The notes: generated by a model not told the origin, from the sequence alone. Positions 30,247-40,837 are shown, counted from the stretch's first letter. The stretch is DNA of 64,000 nt from Alistipes sp. (GCA_017398555.1 JAFQFV010000022.1:1-64000); one strand, 5' to 3'. Program-made: numbers and translations.

Positions 30247-30291
30247 AGAACCTTTGCTTTCAGAAGTGTTGTTCCTTCCTGATTGCGAGTG

Positions 30292-30322
30292 CAAAGATAG
30301 AGCAAATTTTTCAATCTCCAAA
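30292..30322 (-). promoter_or_regulatory. Promoter of tRNA-Asp
   Basis: On the minus strand TTTG (30319-30322), 19 bases, TATCTTTG (30292-30299): the same arrangement as the tRNA-Lys promoter. Confidence 0.82.
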
Positions 30323-30352
30323 CTTTTTTGCAACTTTTTTTCAAAAAAAATA

Positions 30353-30886
30353 TCATTTTTTGAAGAAGGAAAATTGCACACTTCCGTAACTTCTTGACTG
30401 CCAAAAATATGGGTGATTTTCGAAGTTATACTTATCTGAATGCTCAAAAATAAAAATTCCATCCTCTTTGAGCAATTTATCAGCCAGAACAAGCTCCACA
30501 ACCTCATCAAGTCCCTCCAAATCGTATGGAGCATCAGAAAAAACGATATCAAAACTCTTCGGACAACTACGCAAATAGAGAAAAACATTCGCCTTTACTG
30601 CAAAGATATTATCTGCACCCAGGCTGCGGGCAGTATTGCGAATGAATGAGTGGTGTACAGCATTTATCTCCACCGAGGTCACACTCTTCGCGCCACGAGA
30701 AGCAAACTCATAGCTAATTGAGCCTGTTCCGGCAAAGAGGTCGAGCACATCACACTGCTCAAAATCGACCAGATTATTGAGGATATTAAACAGATTCTCC
30801 TTTGCAAAGTCCGTAGTAGGTCTTGCACGGAGGTTCTTTGGCGGATTGATAGCTCGTCCGCGGTACTTACCACTAATTATTCGCAT
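30353..30886 (-). CDS. rsmD: 16S rRNA (guanine-N2)-methyltransferase RsmD
   Basis: A 177-residue SAM-dependent methylase that modifies G966-equivalent in 16S rRNA. The family N terminus MRIISGKYRGRAI is followed by LRARPTTDFAKENLFNIL. The SAM site is LDLFAGTGSISYEFASRGA and the catalytic motif is FSDAPYDL (DPPF/Y-type, here DAPY). Length is standard. Its ATG overlaps the stop of the upstream DUF3822 gene by ten bases, so the two are translationally coupled, an arrangement that recurs in Bacteroidales. The DAPY in place of the usual DPPY motif is slightly unusual but keeps the Asp and Tyr. Confidence 0.92.
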   Translation of the reverse strand: MRIISGKYRGRAINPPKNLRARPTTDFAKENLFNILNNLVDFEQCDVLDLFAGTGSISYEFASRGAKSVTSVEINAVHHSFIRNTARSLGADNIFAVKANVFLYLRSCPKSFDIVFSDAPYDLEGLDEVVELVLADKLLKEDGIFIFEHSDKYNFENHPYFWQSRSYGSVQFSFFKK

Positions 30887-31479
30887 ATTACCTTGTAGTA
30901 CTTTTTCAATAGCTTAACACACTCTTTGTTAGCGCCACTTATATATATATAAGGTGTAGGCAGCTGAGTTATCTCCAATATATTGGCTACATAGTATAGA
31001 AGTTCATCAGCCGAAGTGAGCTCAAGAGCCTCTGCAATCTGTAAGCCTCCATTATAGAGACGGATATAGTAGTTATTCTCGCTCACCTCGATAGACAATC
31101 CCTTCTGCTCGCTGTGTGTAGTAGAGAGCAGGGGAGAGGAAAAGTGCAATCGCTCCGAAAACTTCTCTGAAAGCAACTCGTATGCACCCTTATATACGGC
31201 AATGACCGCTATCTTACCATCAACCTCGTCGCTCAATACCGCAACTTCATCCGAGAGTAGCGCCTGGCCATTTATCGCCAAAATATCTTCGGCAGATAGT
31301 GCTGCGGCGATTTGCGGTGTAACAAGAGTGACGCGAGCAGTATCGACAGTAACGACAATATCCCCCTTATCTGCAACATTACTTAAGTTTATTGCAGAAA
31401 AAAAGCGTCCACCCGAAGCAAGACGGATGGACGCTTTAATTGTGGAGTTATTAGAGCTCCTCCCAGTTACCTGCCTCAT
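30877..31479 (-). CDS. DUF3822 family protein
   Basis: A 200-residue protein of the Bacteroidota DUF3822 family, found next to rsmD. The body starts KASIRLASGGRFFSAINL, as in relatives, and has an actin-like fold feel (alternating strands, DIVVTVDTARVTLV, and the end LPTPYIYISGANKECVKLL). The start is uncertain. The first in-frame ATG that gives a family-like N terminus is at 31479 (MRQVTGRSSNN), overlapping the upstream gene by 29 bases. The coding frame then runs straight through a strong terminator-like hairpin (31398-31437). No in-frame ATG or GTG lies just after that hairpin. Function is unknown. Confidence 0.7.
   Translation of the reverse strand: MRQVTGRSSNNSTIKASIRLASGGRFFSAINLSNVADKGDIVVTVDTARVTLVTPQIAAALSAEDILAINGQALLSDEVAVLSDEVDGKIAVIAVYKGAYELLSEKFSERLHFSSPLLSTTHSEQKGLSIEVSENNYYIRLYNGGLQIAEALELTSADELLYYVANILEITQLPTPYIYISGANKECVKLLKKYYKVICE
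31398..31437 (-). terminator. Terminator-like hairpin inside the DUF3822 reading frame
   Basis: On the minus strand AAAGCGTCC pairs with GGACGCTTT (9 bp, extendable past one mismatch) and seven T follow. It lies 14 bases after the stop of the upstream gene but within the predicted coding part of DUF3822. Confidence 0.75.
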
Positions 31480-32095
31480 TGTTACCACGGTCCATAGCAC
31501 CGAACTTGATGCCTGGGTACTTATTGAGAACATTCAGACACTGATCTACAAGATTGATAACCTCCTGACGATAAACTACAGTATCAAGGAAGTTGATGTA
31601 AGGTGCACGGCACTCTACTGTAGGGATAACAATCTTAGACTCAGTTGTAAGGATAGCAGCCTCGAGGTAGAACTCCTTATTATCAGAGTAAGGGATGTAA
31701 CGAAGGTTCTTAACATCCTCCTCAGAGAGGTGCTTGAACAGAGAGTCCTTAACAGAATAAGTAAACTTCTCTACATTCTTAAACTTACGACCATACTTCT
31801 TACGAGCCTGTGCCATAGCTACAGAGTCATCCTCGTCGATAAGTCTGCGCTCACCCTCCATTGTCTCATTGAGAACGAAGTTGATAAGTGAGTCAAAGTC
31901 AGCAGTAAAGTGCTGATACTTACTCTTGAACTGACGCTCAGCAGTACGGATATCCTTAATGCGAGTGATAACCGCCTTCTCGCGAATCTTCTGCTCCTCA
32001 GCGAACTTGATAGGAGTAGAGATAAGTACATAGACATAGAAGCCCAGACCTACAGCAGCCAGAGCAAGCACCAATTGAAGTAATTTCTTTCCCAT
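31451..32095 (-). CDS. Single-pass membrane protein of unknown function
   Basis: A 214-residue protein with one N-terminal hydrophobic helix (LLQLVLALAAVGLGFYVYVLI, about residues 5-24) preceded by GKK. This is an uncleaved anchor or signal with the rest in the periplasm. The soluble part is highly charged and helical (EEQKIREKAVITRIKDIRTAERQFKSKY), then mixed. The helix plus IRTAERQF...YQHFTADFDSLI recalls pilin-like secretion proteins, but no prepilin peptidase motif is present. The gene is divergent from the helicase gene and upstream of DUF3822 and rsmD. Function is not assigned. Confidence 0.75.
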   Translation of the reverse strand: MGKKLLQLVLALAAVGLGFYVYVLISTPIKFAEEQKIREKAVITRIKDIRTAERQFKSKYQHFTADFDSLINFVLNETMEGERRLIDEDDSVAMAQARKKYGRKFKNVEKFTYSVKDSLFKHLSEEDVKNLRYIPYSDNKEFYLEAAILTTESKIVIPTVECRAPYINFLDTVVYRQEVINLVDQCLNVLNKYPGIKFGAMDRGNNEAGNWEEL

Positions 32096-32133
32096 TTTTA
32101 GAAATAATTTTTAATTTATAATTTTTTGTTTAG

Positions 32134-32164
32134 TTGCAATAGTGTAAAAAAACGGTTAAATTTG
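32134..32164 (+). promoter_or_regulatory. Promoter of the RecD-like helicase gene
   Basis: TTG (32134-32136), 20 bases, TAAATTTG (32157-32164). Predicted start near 32171, 16 bases before the ATG. Confidence 0.65.
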
Positions 32165-32186
32165 TAACCAATTAAAAACAATCAGA

Positions 32187-33605
32187 ATGCAAAGCATTAC
32201 AATTGCGACCCAAATTTACGAAAAATTATCGGTTCAACCAACGGAAAATCAAAAAAAAATCATAGAATCGTTCTCTAATTACCTTTCCGAGGACAATTCT
32301 TCGACTTTTTTTATCCTGAATGGCTATGCCGGAACAGGAAAAACGACCCTTATTGCCGCAATTGTATCTGCGCTTAAATCATTGGGTATCAAGACTATTC
32401 TGCTTGCACCAACAGGTAGAGCAGCCAAAGTATTGTCACAATACTCTGGAGAAAAGGCTCTTACTATCCATAAGCGTATATACCGAGAGCAGACAAATGC
32501 TGCATACGAGTCTAAATTTTCGCTCAACATCAACCGTGAGAACGAAGCACTCTTTATTGTCGATGAGGCCTCTATGCTCTCATCGGGTACAAATGCAGAC
32601 AAGACAATCTTCGGTAGCGGCTCGCTGCTTGATGACCTTATTCAGTATGTCCGTAGTGGAAAGCGTTGCAGACTGATGTTTGTTGGCGATTCGGCGCAGT
32701 TGCCACCGGTAGGGGATGACTATAGTCCGGCTCTCTCTCCGGTAGAGTTTTTGCCATTTGGCGAGGTGGTCTATCAGACTATGGATGAGGTGGTACGTCA
32801 AGAGCAGAGCTCTGGTATTCTGTTCAACGCTACACTCGTTCGCTGTATGCTTGAAAACAGCATCTTCGAGATTCCTCATCTTGATATGCAATACAATGAT
32901 ATTGAGGCGGTTAATGACGGTGATTTTTTAGAAAAACTGCAAGAGTGCTACGATAAATATGGCCGCGATCAAACAATAGTAATAACCCGCTCCAACAAGC
33001 GAGCAAATCGTTATAATGAGGGCATTAGGCGCAATATTCTCTTTGCAGAGGAGGAGATTGAGAGTGGTGATATGCTGATGGTTGTAAAGAACAACTACCA
33101 CTACACAGAGCGTATTGAGGATTGTCCGATGAGCTTTGTTGCCAACGGAGATATTGCCCGTCTAAAGCGTATTCGCCGATTTGAGGAGCTATATGGCTTT
33201 AGATATGCCAATGCGGTGCTTGAGTTTGGCGACTACGACAATACGGAGATAGAGTGCAAAGTACTTCTTGATACCATAAATTCCGAATCGCCATCGCTGA
33301 CCTACGAGCAGTCACAAAAGCTCTTCTATGAGGTCGAGAAAGATTACGCAGATATAAAGAGTAAAATCAAGAGATTCAAGGAGATACGCGAGAATGAGTA
33401 CTTCAACGCCCTACAGGTAAAGTTCTCTTACGCCGTCACTTGTCACAAGGCTCAGGGTGGTCAGTGGAGTGCTGTTTTTATCGATCGTTTTCTATTTGGC
33501 GACGAGCCGATGACAAAGGATATGCTCCGTTGGCTATATACAGCTCTGACAAGAGCGACCGAGCGCGTTTTTTTAGTCAATTTTGACGAAAAATTCTTTG
33601 AATAA
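32187..33605 (+). CDS. RecD-like SF1B DNA helicase / AAA ATPase
   Basis: A 472-residue helicase. Walker A is NGYAGTGKTTLIAAI (about 46-60), motif Ia LLAPTGRAAKVLS, Walker B LFIVDEASMLS, motif III LMFVGDSAQLPPVG, motif IV-like TIVITRSNKRANRYN. The C-terminal UvrD_C_2 segment is FSYAVTCHKAQGGQW followed by LYTALTRATERVFLV. This is the order of RecD/Dda-like 5'-3' helicases; the large N-terminal domain of RecD itself is missing. This short form is common in Bacteroidetes and is annotated as ATP-dependent RecD-like or AAA helicase. It should act in DNA repair or replication fork processing. It lies directly before mutS, which has its own promoter. Confidence 0.88.
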   Translation: MQSITIATQIYEKLSVQPTENQKKIIESFSNYLSEDNSSTFFILNGYAGTGKTTLIAAIVSALKSLGIKTILLAPTGRAAKVLSQYSGEKALTIHKRIYREQTNAAYESKFSLNINRENEALFIVDEASMLSSGTNADKTIFGSGSLLDDLIQYVRSGKRCRLMFVGDSAQLPPVGDDYSPALSPVEFLPFGEVVYQTMDEVVRQEQSSGILFNATLVRCMLENSIFEIPHLDMQYNDIEAVNDGDFLEKLQECYDKYGRDQTIVITRSNKRANRYNEGIRRNILFAEEEIESGDMLMVVKNNYHYTERIEDCPMSFVANGDIARLKRIRRFEELYGFRYANAVLEFGDYDNTEIECKVLLDTINSESPSLTYEQSQKLFYEVEKDYADIKSKIKRFKEIRENEYFNALQVKFSYAVTCHKAQGGQWSAVFIDRFLFGDEPMTKDMLRWLYTALTRATERVFLVNFDEKFFE

Positions 33606-33627
33606 TCGCTCAAAAATGCTACCTTTG
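33597..33627 (+). promoter_or_regulatory. Promoter of mutS inside the helicase gene end
   Basis: TTTG (33597-33600), 19 bases, TACCTTTG (33620-33627), a perfect consensus match. The -33 part lies in the last codons of the helicase gene. The mutS ATG is only seven bases beyond the box, so the transcript would be leaderless or nearly so. Confidence 0.7.
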
Positions 33628-33633
33628 CCAATT

Positions 33634-36294
33634 ATGGCAACAGAGAAAAAATATGTCGAAACACCCTTGATGAAGCAGTACTATCAAATCAAGGCTGTAC
33701 ACCCTGATGCGATACTTCTGTTTCGTGTTGGAGACTTCTATGAAACATTCGGCGACGATGCTATCGAGGCATCCTCTATACTCGGTATAACCCTTACAAA
33801 ACGCGCTAACGGAGCGGCCTCTTCTGTAGAGCTTGCAGGTTTCCCTCATCACGCAGTGGATACCTATCTACCAAAGTTGGTGCGTGCAGGTAAGCGTGTG
33901 GCTATCTGCGAGCAGCTGGAGGACCCAAAGACCGTCAAGGGTTTGGTAAAACGCGGTGTAATCGAGCTTGTTACGCCCGGTGTTACCTTGAGTGAAAACC
34001 TTATTGAGAATAAGGAGAATATCTATTTGGCATCTGTCTATTTCGGCAAGGAGAAGACGGGTGTCGCTTTTCTTGACATCACGACAGGAGAGTTCTTTGT
34101 TGCCGAGGGCGATGACAAGTATGTCGAGAAGCTAATTTCGAGCCTTGCCCCAAAGGAGATTGTCTATCAGCGCGGCGAGGAGGAGCGTTTTGCAAATGCT
34201 TTCGGCAGAAAGCACTACACATACCGCCTGGAGCAGTGGGTATTCTCATACCAGGTCAATCTAGACAAGCTCTGCACACAGTTTGGCACACCTTCATTGC
34301 GTGGCTTTGGCGTAGATGGAATGGTGGAGGGTATAACTGCGGCAGGAGCTATTCTCTACTACCTTGAGTTCACCGAGCACAAGCAGATTGCACATATCTC
34401 GTCTATCTCTCGTTTGGATCAGAACGACTATGTATGGATTGATAAGTTTACAATCCGCAACCTCGAACTATTCAACTCTGCGGGTGGCGACAAGTACTCG
34501 TTCGCTAAGGTTATTGACCGCACTCTAACACCTATGGGTGGTCGATTGTTGCGCCGTTGGGTAGCGATGCCAATCCTTGATATTGAGCGCATCACACGTC
34601 GTCAGGATATCGTTGCAGCCTTTGTAGCTGACCGTGATTTGGCATACGCAACAGGCGAACAACTACGAGCCATAAATGATCTTGAGAGAATTGTCTCTCG
34701 CGTGGCATCTATGCGCGTAACACCACGTGAGTTGGTGCAACTTGGGCGTTCTCTGTCAGCTATAGAGCTACTCAAAGCGGCCTTAGAGTCCACTGATTGC
34801 GCGGTTATGCACTCGCTTGCCGAGAAGATTGACACGCTGACTGCTCTGCGTGAGCGTTTGGCGCACGACATATACCCCGACCCGCTAAATAATCAGATTC
34901 AGAAGGGCGGCGTTATTGCAGATGGTGTAAATGCCGAGCTTGACGATTTACGTCGAGTGGCTATGCACGGCAAGGATGTACTGAAGGCTATACAGCAGCG
35001 CGAGAGTGAGGCTACAGGTATTCCGTCTCTTAAAATTAGCTACAACAACGTCTTTGGCTACTATATCGAGGTGCGCAACACCCACAAAGACCGAGTACCT
35101 GAAAATTGGATTCGCAAGCAGACCCTTACAGCGGCCGAGCGATATATCACAGAGGAGCTGAAGGAGTATGAGAGTAAGATATTGGGCGCCGAGGAGCGTA
35201 TGTTAGCACTCGAGCAGCAGATTTATAACGAGCTACTCGCCTATATCTCACTACACCTCAAGCAGTTACAGAGCAATGCAAAGATTGTTGCAACGATAGA
35301 TACTCTGCTCGGTTTTGCAACGCTTGCTTGCGAGCACAACTACTCTCGCCCGACCCTTGACCAGGGAACAAAGATTGAGCTTAAGGCGGCTCGCCACCCT
35401 GTAATTGAGACTCTGATGGGGATAGGGGAGGAGTATATTCCAAACGACCTTATGCTCGACAGCGACAGTGAGCAGATTATCATCATCACCGGTCCAAATA
35501 TGTCAGGTAAGTCGGCACTGCTTCGTCAGACAGCCCTTATCGTGCTTATGGCGCAGATGGGTTCGTTTGTACCGGCAGAAAAGGCGCATATCGGTATTGT
35601 CGATAAGATTTTTACCCGTGTAGGAGCAAGCGACAATATATCGCAGGGCGAATCGACATTTATGGTCGAGATGCTTGAGAGTGCAAGTATTCTCAACAAT
35701 ATCTCCAAGCGCAGCCTTGTTCTGTTGGATGAGATTGGCCGAGGTACAAGCACCTATGACGGTATCTCTATAGCTTGGTCGATGGTTGAGTATCTGCACA
35801 ATTACCGTGATATACGCCCACGAACACTCTTTGCAACGCACTATCACGAGCTTAATGAGCTTGAGCAGATGTGCGCACGCGTAAAGAACTACCATGTATC
35901 TGTCCGCGAGGTGGATAATACGATTGTCTTCCTACGTAAATTGGAGCGCGGTGGTACCGAGCACTCTTTCGGTATCCATGTGGCACGTATGGCGGGTATG
36001 CCAACCTCTATTGTCGAGAGAGCCACAGCTATTTTGAAGAATCTTGAGCAGGTGTATGGCAACAACGAGATTGTCCCTTCCGTATCGCCATCAGCACGTA
36101 AGAAGGGTAGGCGTCCTTCACCTTCAGTTGGTGGTGCAGCGCAATCTCCGACAGATGGCATACAGCTATCGATGTTCAAGATTGACGATCCCGTGCTTAT
36201 CAAGATACGCGATCAGATTAAGGACTTGGATATCAACAGTTTAACACCTCTTCAGGCTCTTAATCTATTATCGGACATCAAGAGTTGGGTATAG
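33634..36294 (+). CDS. mutS: DNA mismatch repair protein MutS
   Basis: The start is set at MATEKKYVETPLMKQYY, giving 886 residues; the open frame reaches 17 codons further, but those lie upstream of the promoter box. The mismatch-reading motif is VGDFYETFGDDA (Phe-x-Glu). Connector, lever (about 270-560), clamp and ATPase follow. Walker A is GPNMSGKSALLRQTA, followed by the MutS signature (STFMVEMLESASILNNISKRSLVLLDEIGRGTSTYDG region) and the His of ATHYHEL. A C-terminal helix-turn-helix ends the protein. It recognises mismatches and recruits MutL; MutL is not in the window. Length and motifs are normal. Confidence 0.95.
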   Translation: MATEKKYVETPLMKQYYQIKAVHPDAILLFRVGDFYETFGDDAIEASSILGITLTKRANGAASSVELAGFPHHAVDTYLPKLVRAGKRVAICEQLEDPKTVKGLVKRGVIELVTPGVTLSENLIENKENIYLASVYFGKEKTGVAFLDITTGEFFVAEGDDKYVEKLISSLAPKEIVYQRGEEERFANAFGRKHYTYRLEQWVFSYQVNLDKLCTQFGTPSLRGFGVDGMVEGITAAGAILYYLEFTEHKQIAHISSISRLDQNDYVWIDKFTIRNLELFNSAGGDKYSFAKVIDRTLTPMGGRLLRRWVAMPILDIERITRRQDIVAAFVADRDLAYATGEQLRAINDLERIVSRVASMRVTPRELVQLGRSLSAIELLKAALESTDCAVMHSLAEKIDTLTALRERLAHDIYPDPLNNQIQKGGVIADGVNAELDDLRRVAMHGKDVLKAIQQRESEATGIPSLKISYNNVFGYYIEVRNTHKDRVPENWIRKQTLTAAERYITEELKEYESKILGAEERMLALEQQIYNELLAYISLHLKQLQSNAKIVATIDTLLGFATLACEHNYSRPTLDQGTKIELKAARHPVIETLMGIGEEYIPNDLMLDSDSEQIIIITGPNMSGKSALLRQTALIVLMAQMGSFVPAEKAHIGIVDKIFTRVGASDNISQGESTFMVEMLESASILNNISKRSLVLLDEIGRGTSTYDGISIAWSMVEYLHNYRDIRPRTLFATHYHELNELEQMCARVKNYHVSVREVDNTIVFLRKLERGGTEHSFGIHVARMAGMPTSIVERATAILKNLEQVYGNNEIVPSVSPSARKKGRRPSPSVGGAAQSPTDGIQLSMFKIDDPVLIKIRDQIKDLDINSLTPLQALNLLSDIKSWV

Positions 36295-36296
36295 AC

Positions 36297-36337
36297 AAAA
36301 TAGGCTGTCAGAACAAAAGTTTGACAGCCTATTTTTA
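36297..36337. terminator. Bidirectional terminator mutS/udk
   Basis: AAAATAGGCTGTCA pairs perfectly with TGACAGCCTATTTT (14 bp) between two convergent genes. Confidence 0.9.
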
Positions 36338-36347
36338 TGTTTGTCCC

Positions 36348-36965
36348 TTATTTTTCTACAATCGAACGGATATTCTGTATAAGCATCTGCACAGCCACCG
36401 AGTTAAAACCGCCCTCAGGGATAATTACATCGGCATACTTCTTTGATGGCTCAACGAACTCCTCGTGCATCGGTTTTACAGTTGTGGTATATTGACTGAT
36501 AACCGACTCCATACTACGACCACGGTCGCGCACATCACGCAAAATACGGCGAGCCAAGCGCAAATCAGCATCAGTATCTACAAAGACCTTGATATCCATC
36601 AGCTCGCGCAGCTCCTTATTCTCGAAGATAAGGATACCATCAATAATAATAACCTTTGATGGCTTTACTGCCACCTTCTCCTCTGTGCGATTATGCTCCA
36701 CAAACGAATATACAGGGTGCTCAATTGCTACATTGCTCTTCAATGCGCGAATATGCTCAACAAGCATATCTGTATCGAACGCCTGCGGATGGTCGTAATT
36801 GAGCTGTGTGCGCTGCTCGTAAGTCAGTTCAGGATGCGCTTTATAGTAGTAGTCGTGACACAACGTTGCCACATCCTCACTACGAAATGCCTCCTGCAGA
36901 CGCTTTACAAGCGTACTTTTGCCCGAACCTGTGCCTCCTGCGACACCAATAACTGTAACTTCCAT
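36348..36965 (-). CDS. udk: Uridine kinase
   Basis: A 205-residue P-loop kinase that phosphorylates uridine and cytidine in pyrimidine salvage. Walker A is GVAGGTGSGKSTLVKR near the N terminus. Other motifs are LCHDYYYK, NYDHPQAFDTDML (nucleoside-binding region), VIIIDGILIFENKELRELMDIKVFVDTDADLRLARRI (Walker B and lid) and RDVRDRGRSMESVISQY. Length is standard for bacterial Udk. It lies downstream of gyrB on the same strand, separated by a good terminator, so it may be partly independent. Confidence 0.93.
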   Translation of the reverse strand: MEVTVIGVAGGTGSGKSTLVKRLQEAFRSEDVATLCHDYYYKAHPELTYEQRTQLNYDHPQAFDTDMLVEHIRALKSNVAIEHPVYSFVEHNRTEEKVAVKPSKVIIIDGILIFENKELRELMDIKVFVDTDADLRLARRILRDVRDRGRSMESVISQYTTTVKPMHEEFVEPSKKYADVIIPEGGFNSVAVQMLIQNIRSIVEK

Positions 36966-36981
36966 AGTTTTGGGTATAATA

Positions 36982-37014
36982 AAAGTGGGGACAGCATAGA
37001 CCGTTCCCCACTTT
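36982..37014 (-). terminator. Terminator of gyrB
   Basis: AAAGTGGGGA pairs with TCCCCACTTT, followed on the minus strand by TTATTATA. It sits between gyrB and udk. Confidence 0.75.
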
Positions 37015-37026
37015 GGTTACATTTAA

Positions 37027-39054
<2,028 letters not shown>

Positions 39055-39076
39055 TCTAAATCGTAGATTTAGGACG

Positions 39077-39814
39077 TTATTCGTTACTAATATTCACCTC
39101 CTTAACCTCTCCCTTTGAAAATAGAAGCGTGCGGGCAGGATAACTCTCAACAAAAGCGGTGTTATGCGTCGCCATAATTACCGCTGTGCCAGAGGCTGCA
39201 ATAGAGTGAAACAGCTTAACAATCGACTCGGCTGTAATAGGGTCGAGATTACCCGTCGGCTCATCTGCAAGTATCAGCTGTGGAGAGTTCAGCAGCGCTC
39301 TGGCAATCATAAGTCGCTGACGCTCACCTCCGGAGAGTTCAAACGGCATTTTATGGTGGAGATTTTCAAGACCTACCTGACGAAGCACCTCCGCCACTCG
39401 ATTGTCAATCTCTTGACGGCTCTTCCAACCCGTTGCCTTGAGGACAAATGCAAGATTTTCAAAGACATTAAACTCAGAGATAACCTCCACATCTTGAAAT
39501 ACAATACCGATATTGCGTCTTAGTTCAGGGATATGCTTGCGCTTAAGCTCTCTCAAATCAAAGCCCACAACAGAGCCCTCGCCCTCAAAAAACGGCAACT
39601 CTCCGTACAGAGTCTTAAGCAGCGAACTCTTGCCACTACCTGTACGACCAATCAAATAGACCAACTCACCACCTGCAATAGTAAGAGAGAGGTTATCCAA
39701 AACGCGCTCGCCCTCTGCGTGATAATTCTTCCGCGTAAGCCCTTTGTAAGGGTTAAGATTGTGGTAAACAGCCGCTCCACGCAACTCTACAACGAGTTTT
39801 TTATCTTCACTCAT
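39077..39814 (-). CDS. ftsE: FtsE-like ABC transporter ATP-binding protein
   Basis: A 245-residue ABC ATPase. Walker A is GRTGSGKSSLLKTLYG, Q loop IVFQDVEVISEFNVFEN, signature LSGGERQRLMIARALL, Walker B QLILADEPTGNLD, and switch His in MATHNTAF. The GNLD end of Walker B and the FEN...LKATGW spacing fit the FtsE/LolD group. A Bacteroidetes N-terminal extension (AVYHNLNPYKGLTRKNYHAEGERVLD) is present. It would act at the inner membrane with FtsX in septal wall hydrolysis; no FtsX is in the window, so the choice between FtsE and another LolD-like ATPase rests on sequence alone. It lies 88 bases before gyrB on the same strand. Confidence 0.8.
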   Translation of the reverse strand: MSEDKKLVVELRGAAVYHNLNPYKGLTRKNYHAEGERVLDNLSLTIAGGELVYLIGRTGSGKSSLLKTLYGELPFFEGEGSVVGFDLRELKRKHIPELRRNIGIVFQDVEVISEFNVFENLAFVLKATGWKSRQEIDNRVAEVLRQVGLENLHHKMPFELSGGERQRLMIARALLNSPQLILADEPTGNLDPITAESIVKLFHSIAASGTAVIMATHNTAFVESYPARTLLFSKGEVKEVNISNE

Positions 39815-39918
39815 AAATAATACATTTAACCCTCAAAATTAGGAAAAATTCCCGAATTTTCAAAACAAAAACTACATATAATCACCACAAAAAGATAAAA
39901 ACATTCAATCCCCCACCG

Positions 39919-40359
39919 CCCAAGAGAGTCGAGTGACCGCCGCAGGTTTGAGCAGAGCAAGGAAGGGATTTGCAGACGACAAAGGAGCAGACTTGGATTG
40001 TTTGGCTATGGGAGCTTGCTCACAAATAGTCTAAACAATCTAAGGCTGAAGTTGCGCAGCAACTCTGCAAATCACAAAGCCGCAGACAACTTTGCCACGC
40101 CGCCACCAGTTAAGCACAATTGCAAATTGCGAATGACCGCATAAACAACCACCACATACCACCCAAGAGAGTCGAGTGACCGCCGCAGGTTTGAGCAGAG
40201 CAAGGAGAGGGTTTTGCAGACGACGAAGGAGCAGACTTGGATTGTTTGGCTATGGGAGCTTGCTCACAAATAGTCCAAACAATCTAAGGCTGAAGTTGCG
40301 CAGCAACTCTGCAAATCTCGAAGCCGCAGACAACTCTGCCACGCCGCCACCGGTTAAGC
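39919..40359. repeat. Tandem ~243-bp multi-hairpin repeat pair (R3)
   Basis: Two near-identical units of about 197 bases start at 39919 and 40162 (CCCAAGAGAGTCGAGTG), separated by about 46 bases of other sequence. In unit 1 an outer stem GATTTGCAG (39967-39975) pairs with 40065-40073. It encloses a compound hairpin (39996-40040: GATTGTTT/AAACAATC, CTAT/ATAG, GAGC/GCTC) and AGTTGC-gca-GCAACT (40050-40064) set directly on the outer stem. Where unit 2 differs within the middle stem, pairing is kept or improved (G-T becomes G-C at the TCTAAAC/TCCAAAC position). This fills the 595-base gap between ftsE and tmRNA; no gene is seen. Confidence 0.88.
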
Positions 40360-40377
40360 GACCGAGCCACCGAAACG

Positions 40378-40401
40378 AAAAAAGGCGGACCGAAATCCGT
40401 C
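40378..40401 (-). terminator. Intrinsic terminator of tmRNA
   Basis: On the minus strand GACGGAT-ttcg-GTCCGCC (one mismatch) followed by TTTTTT, eight bases past the tmRNA 3' end. Confidence 0.75.
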
Positions 40402-40409
40402 TTTTGAAG

Positions 40410-40809
40410 TGGAGGTGGCGAGAGTCGAACTCGCGTCCAAACAAGGAACCCAAAAGCTTTCTACACGCTTAGTTGTCGTTTAATCCTTCTGCCAAGGCTC
40501 GGCAGACAACAGCCAAAACCCTGACCCCAGCCCCTAAATCTCGCACGATAACCGAGGCACATATCGCGCTATCTCTCAAAAGATGATACCCCATGTGAAC
40601 AAACTATCAGAGAGCGGGACAGCCGTTCGGGATACTCGTTGACGCAAACCTTGTGTGCATCAATTAAGCCAATTTTCCCTGAAAATTAAGCAGCGAGTGC
40701 ATAGCTATTATTGCCATTTATAGTTTGAGTGTTCATATTAACGAGCTCCCACACAACGCTCGGCGTGCTTACAATCAAATTCTACCTGCTGTCAAAACCG
40801 GTCACCCCC
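40410..40809 (-). ncRNA. ssrA: tmRNA (SsrA)
   Basis: About 400 bases on the minus strand. The ends pair as a tRNA-like acceptor stem (GGGGGTG with CACCTCC, one G-T) and the 3' part has the T arm GACGCGAGTTCGACTCTCGCC, with discriminator A and no encoded CCA. The 5' part begins GGGGGTGACCGGTTTTGAC, the typical tmRNA D-loop-like start. The internal tag frame ends ...NNSYALAA followed by TAA (near 40690), the universal YALAA-type degron. The frame is open upstream of it (NTQTING...), so the resume codon is not certain; GGC giving GNNSYALAA would match the length of Bacteroidales tags. Pseudoknot segments fill the rest. It rescues stalled ribosomes. Confidence 0.93.
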
Positions 40810-40837
40810 TAAATGGGTTTTGATTGTAAAATCGCTA

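Noticed and set aside
40176-40472. 98-codon plus-strand frame over R3 and the tmRNA end
   Set aside because: It runs through the R3 repeat and the antisense strand of tmRNA; similar peptides arise wherever this repeat occurs.
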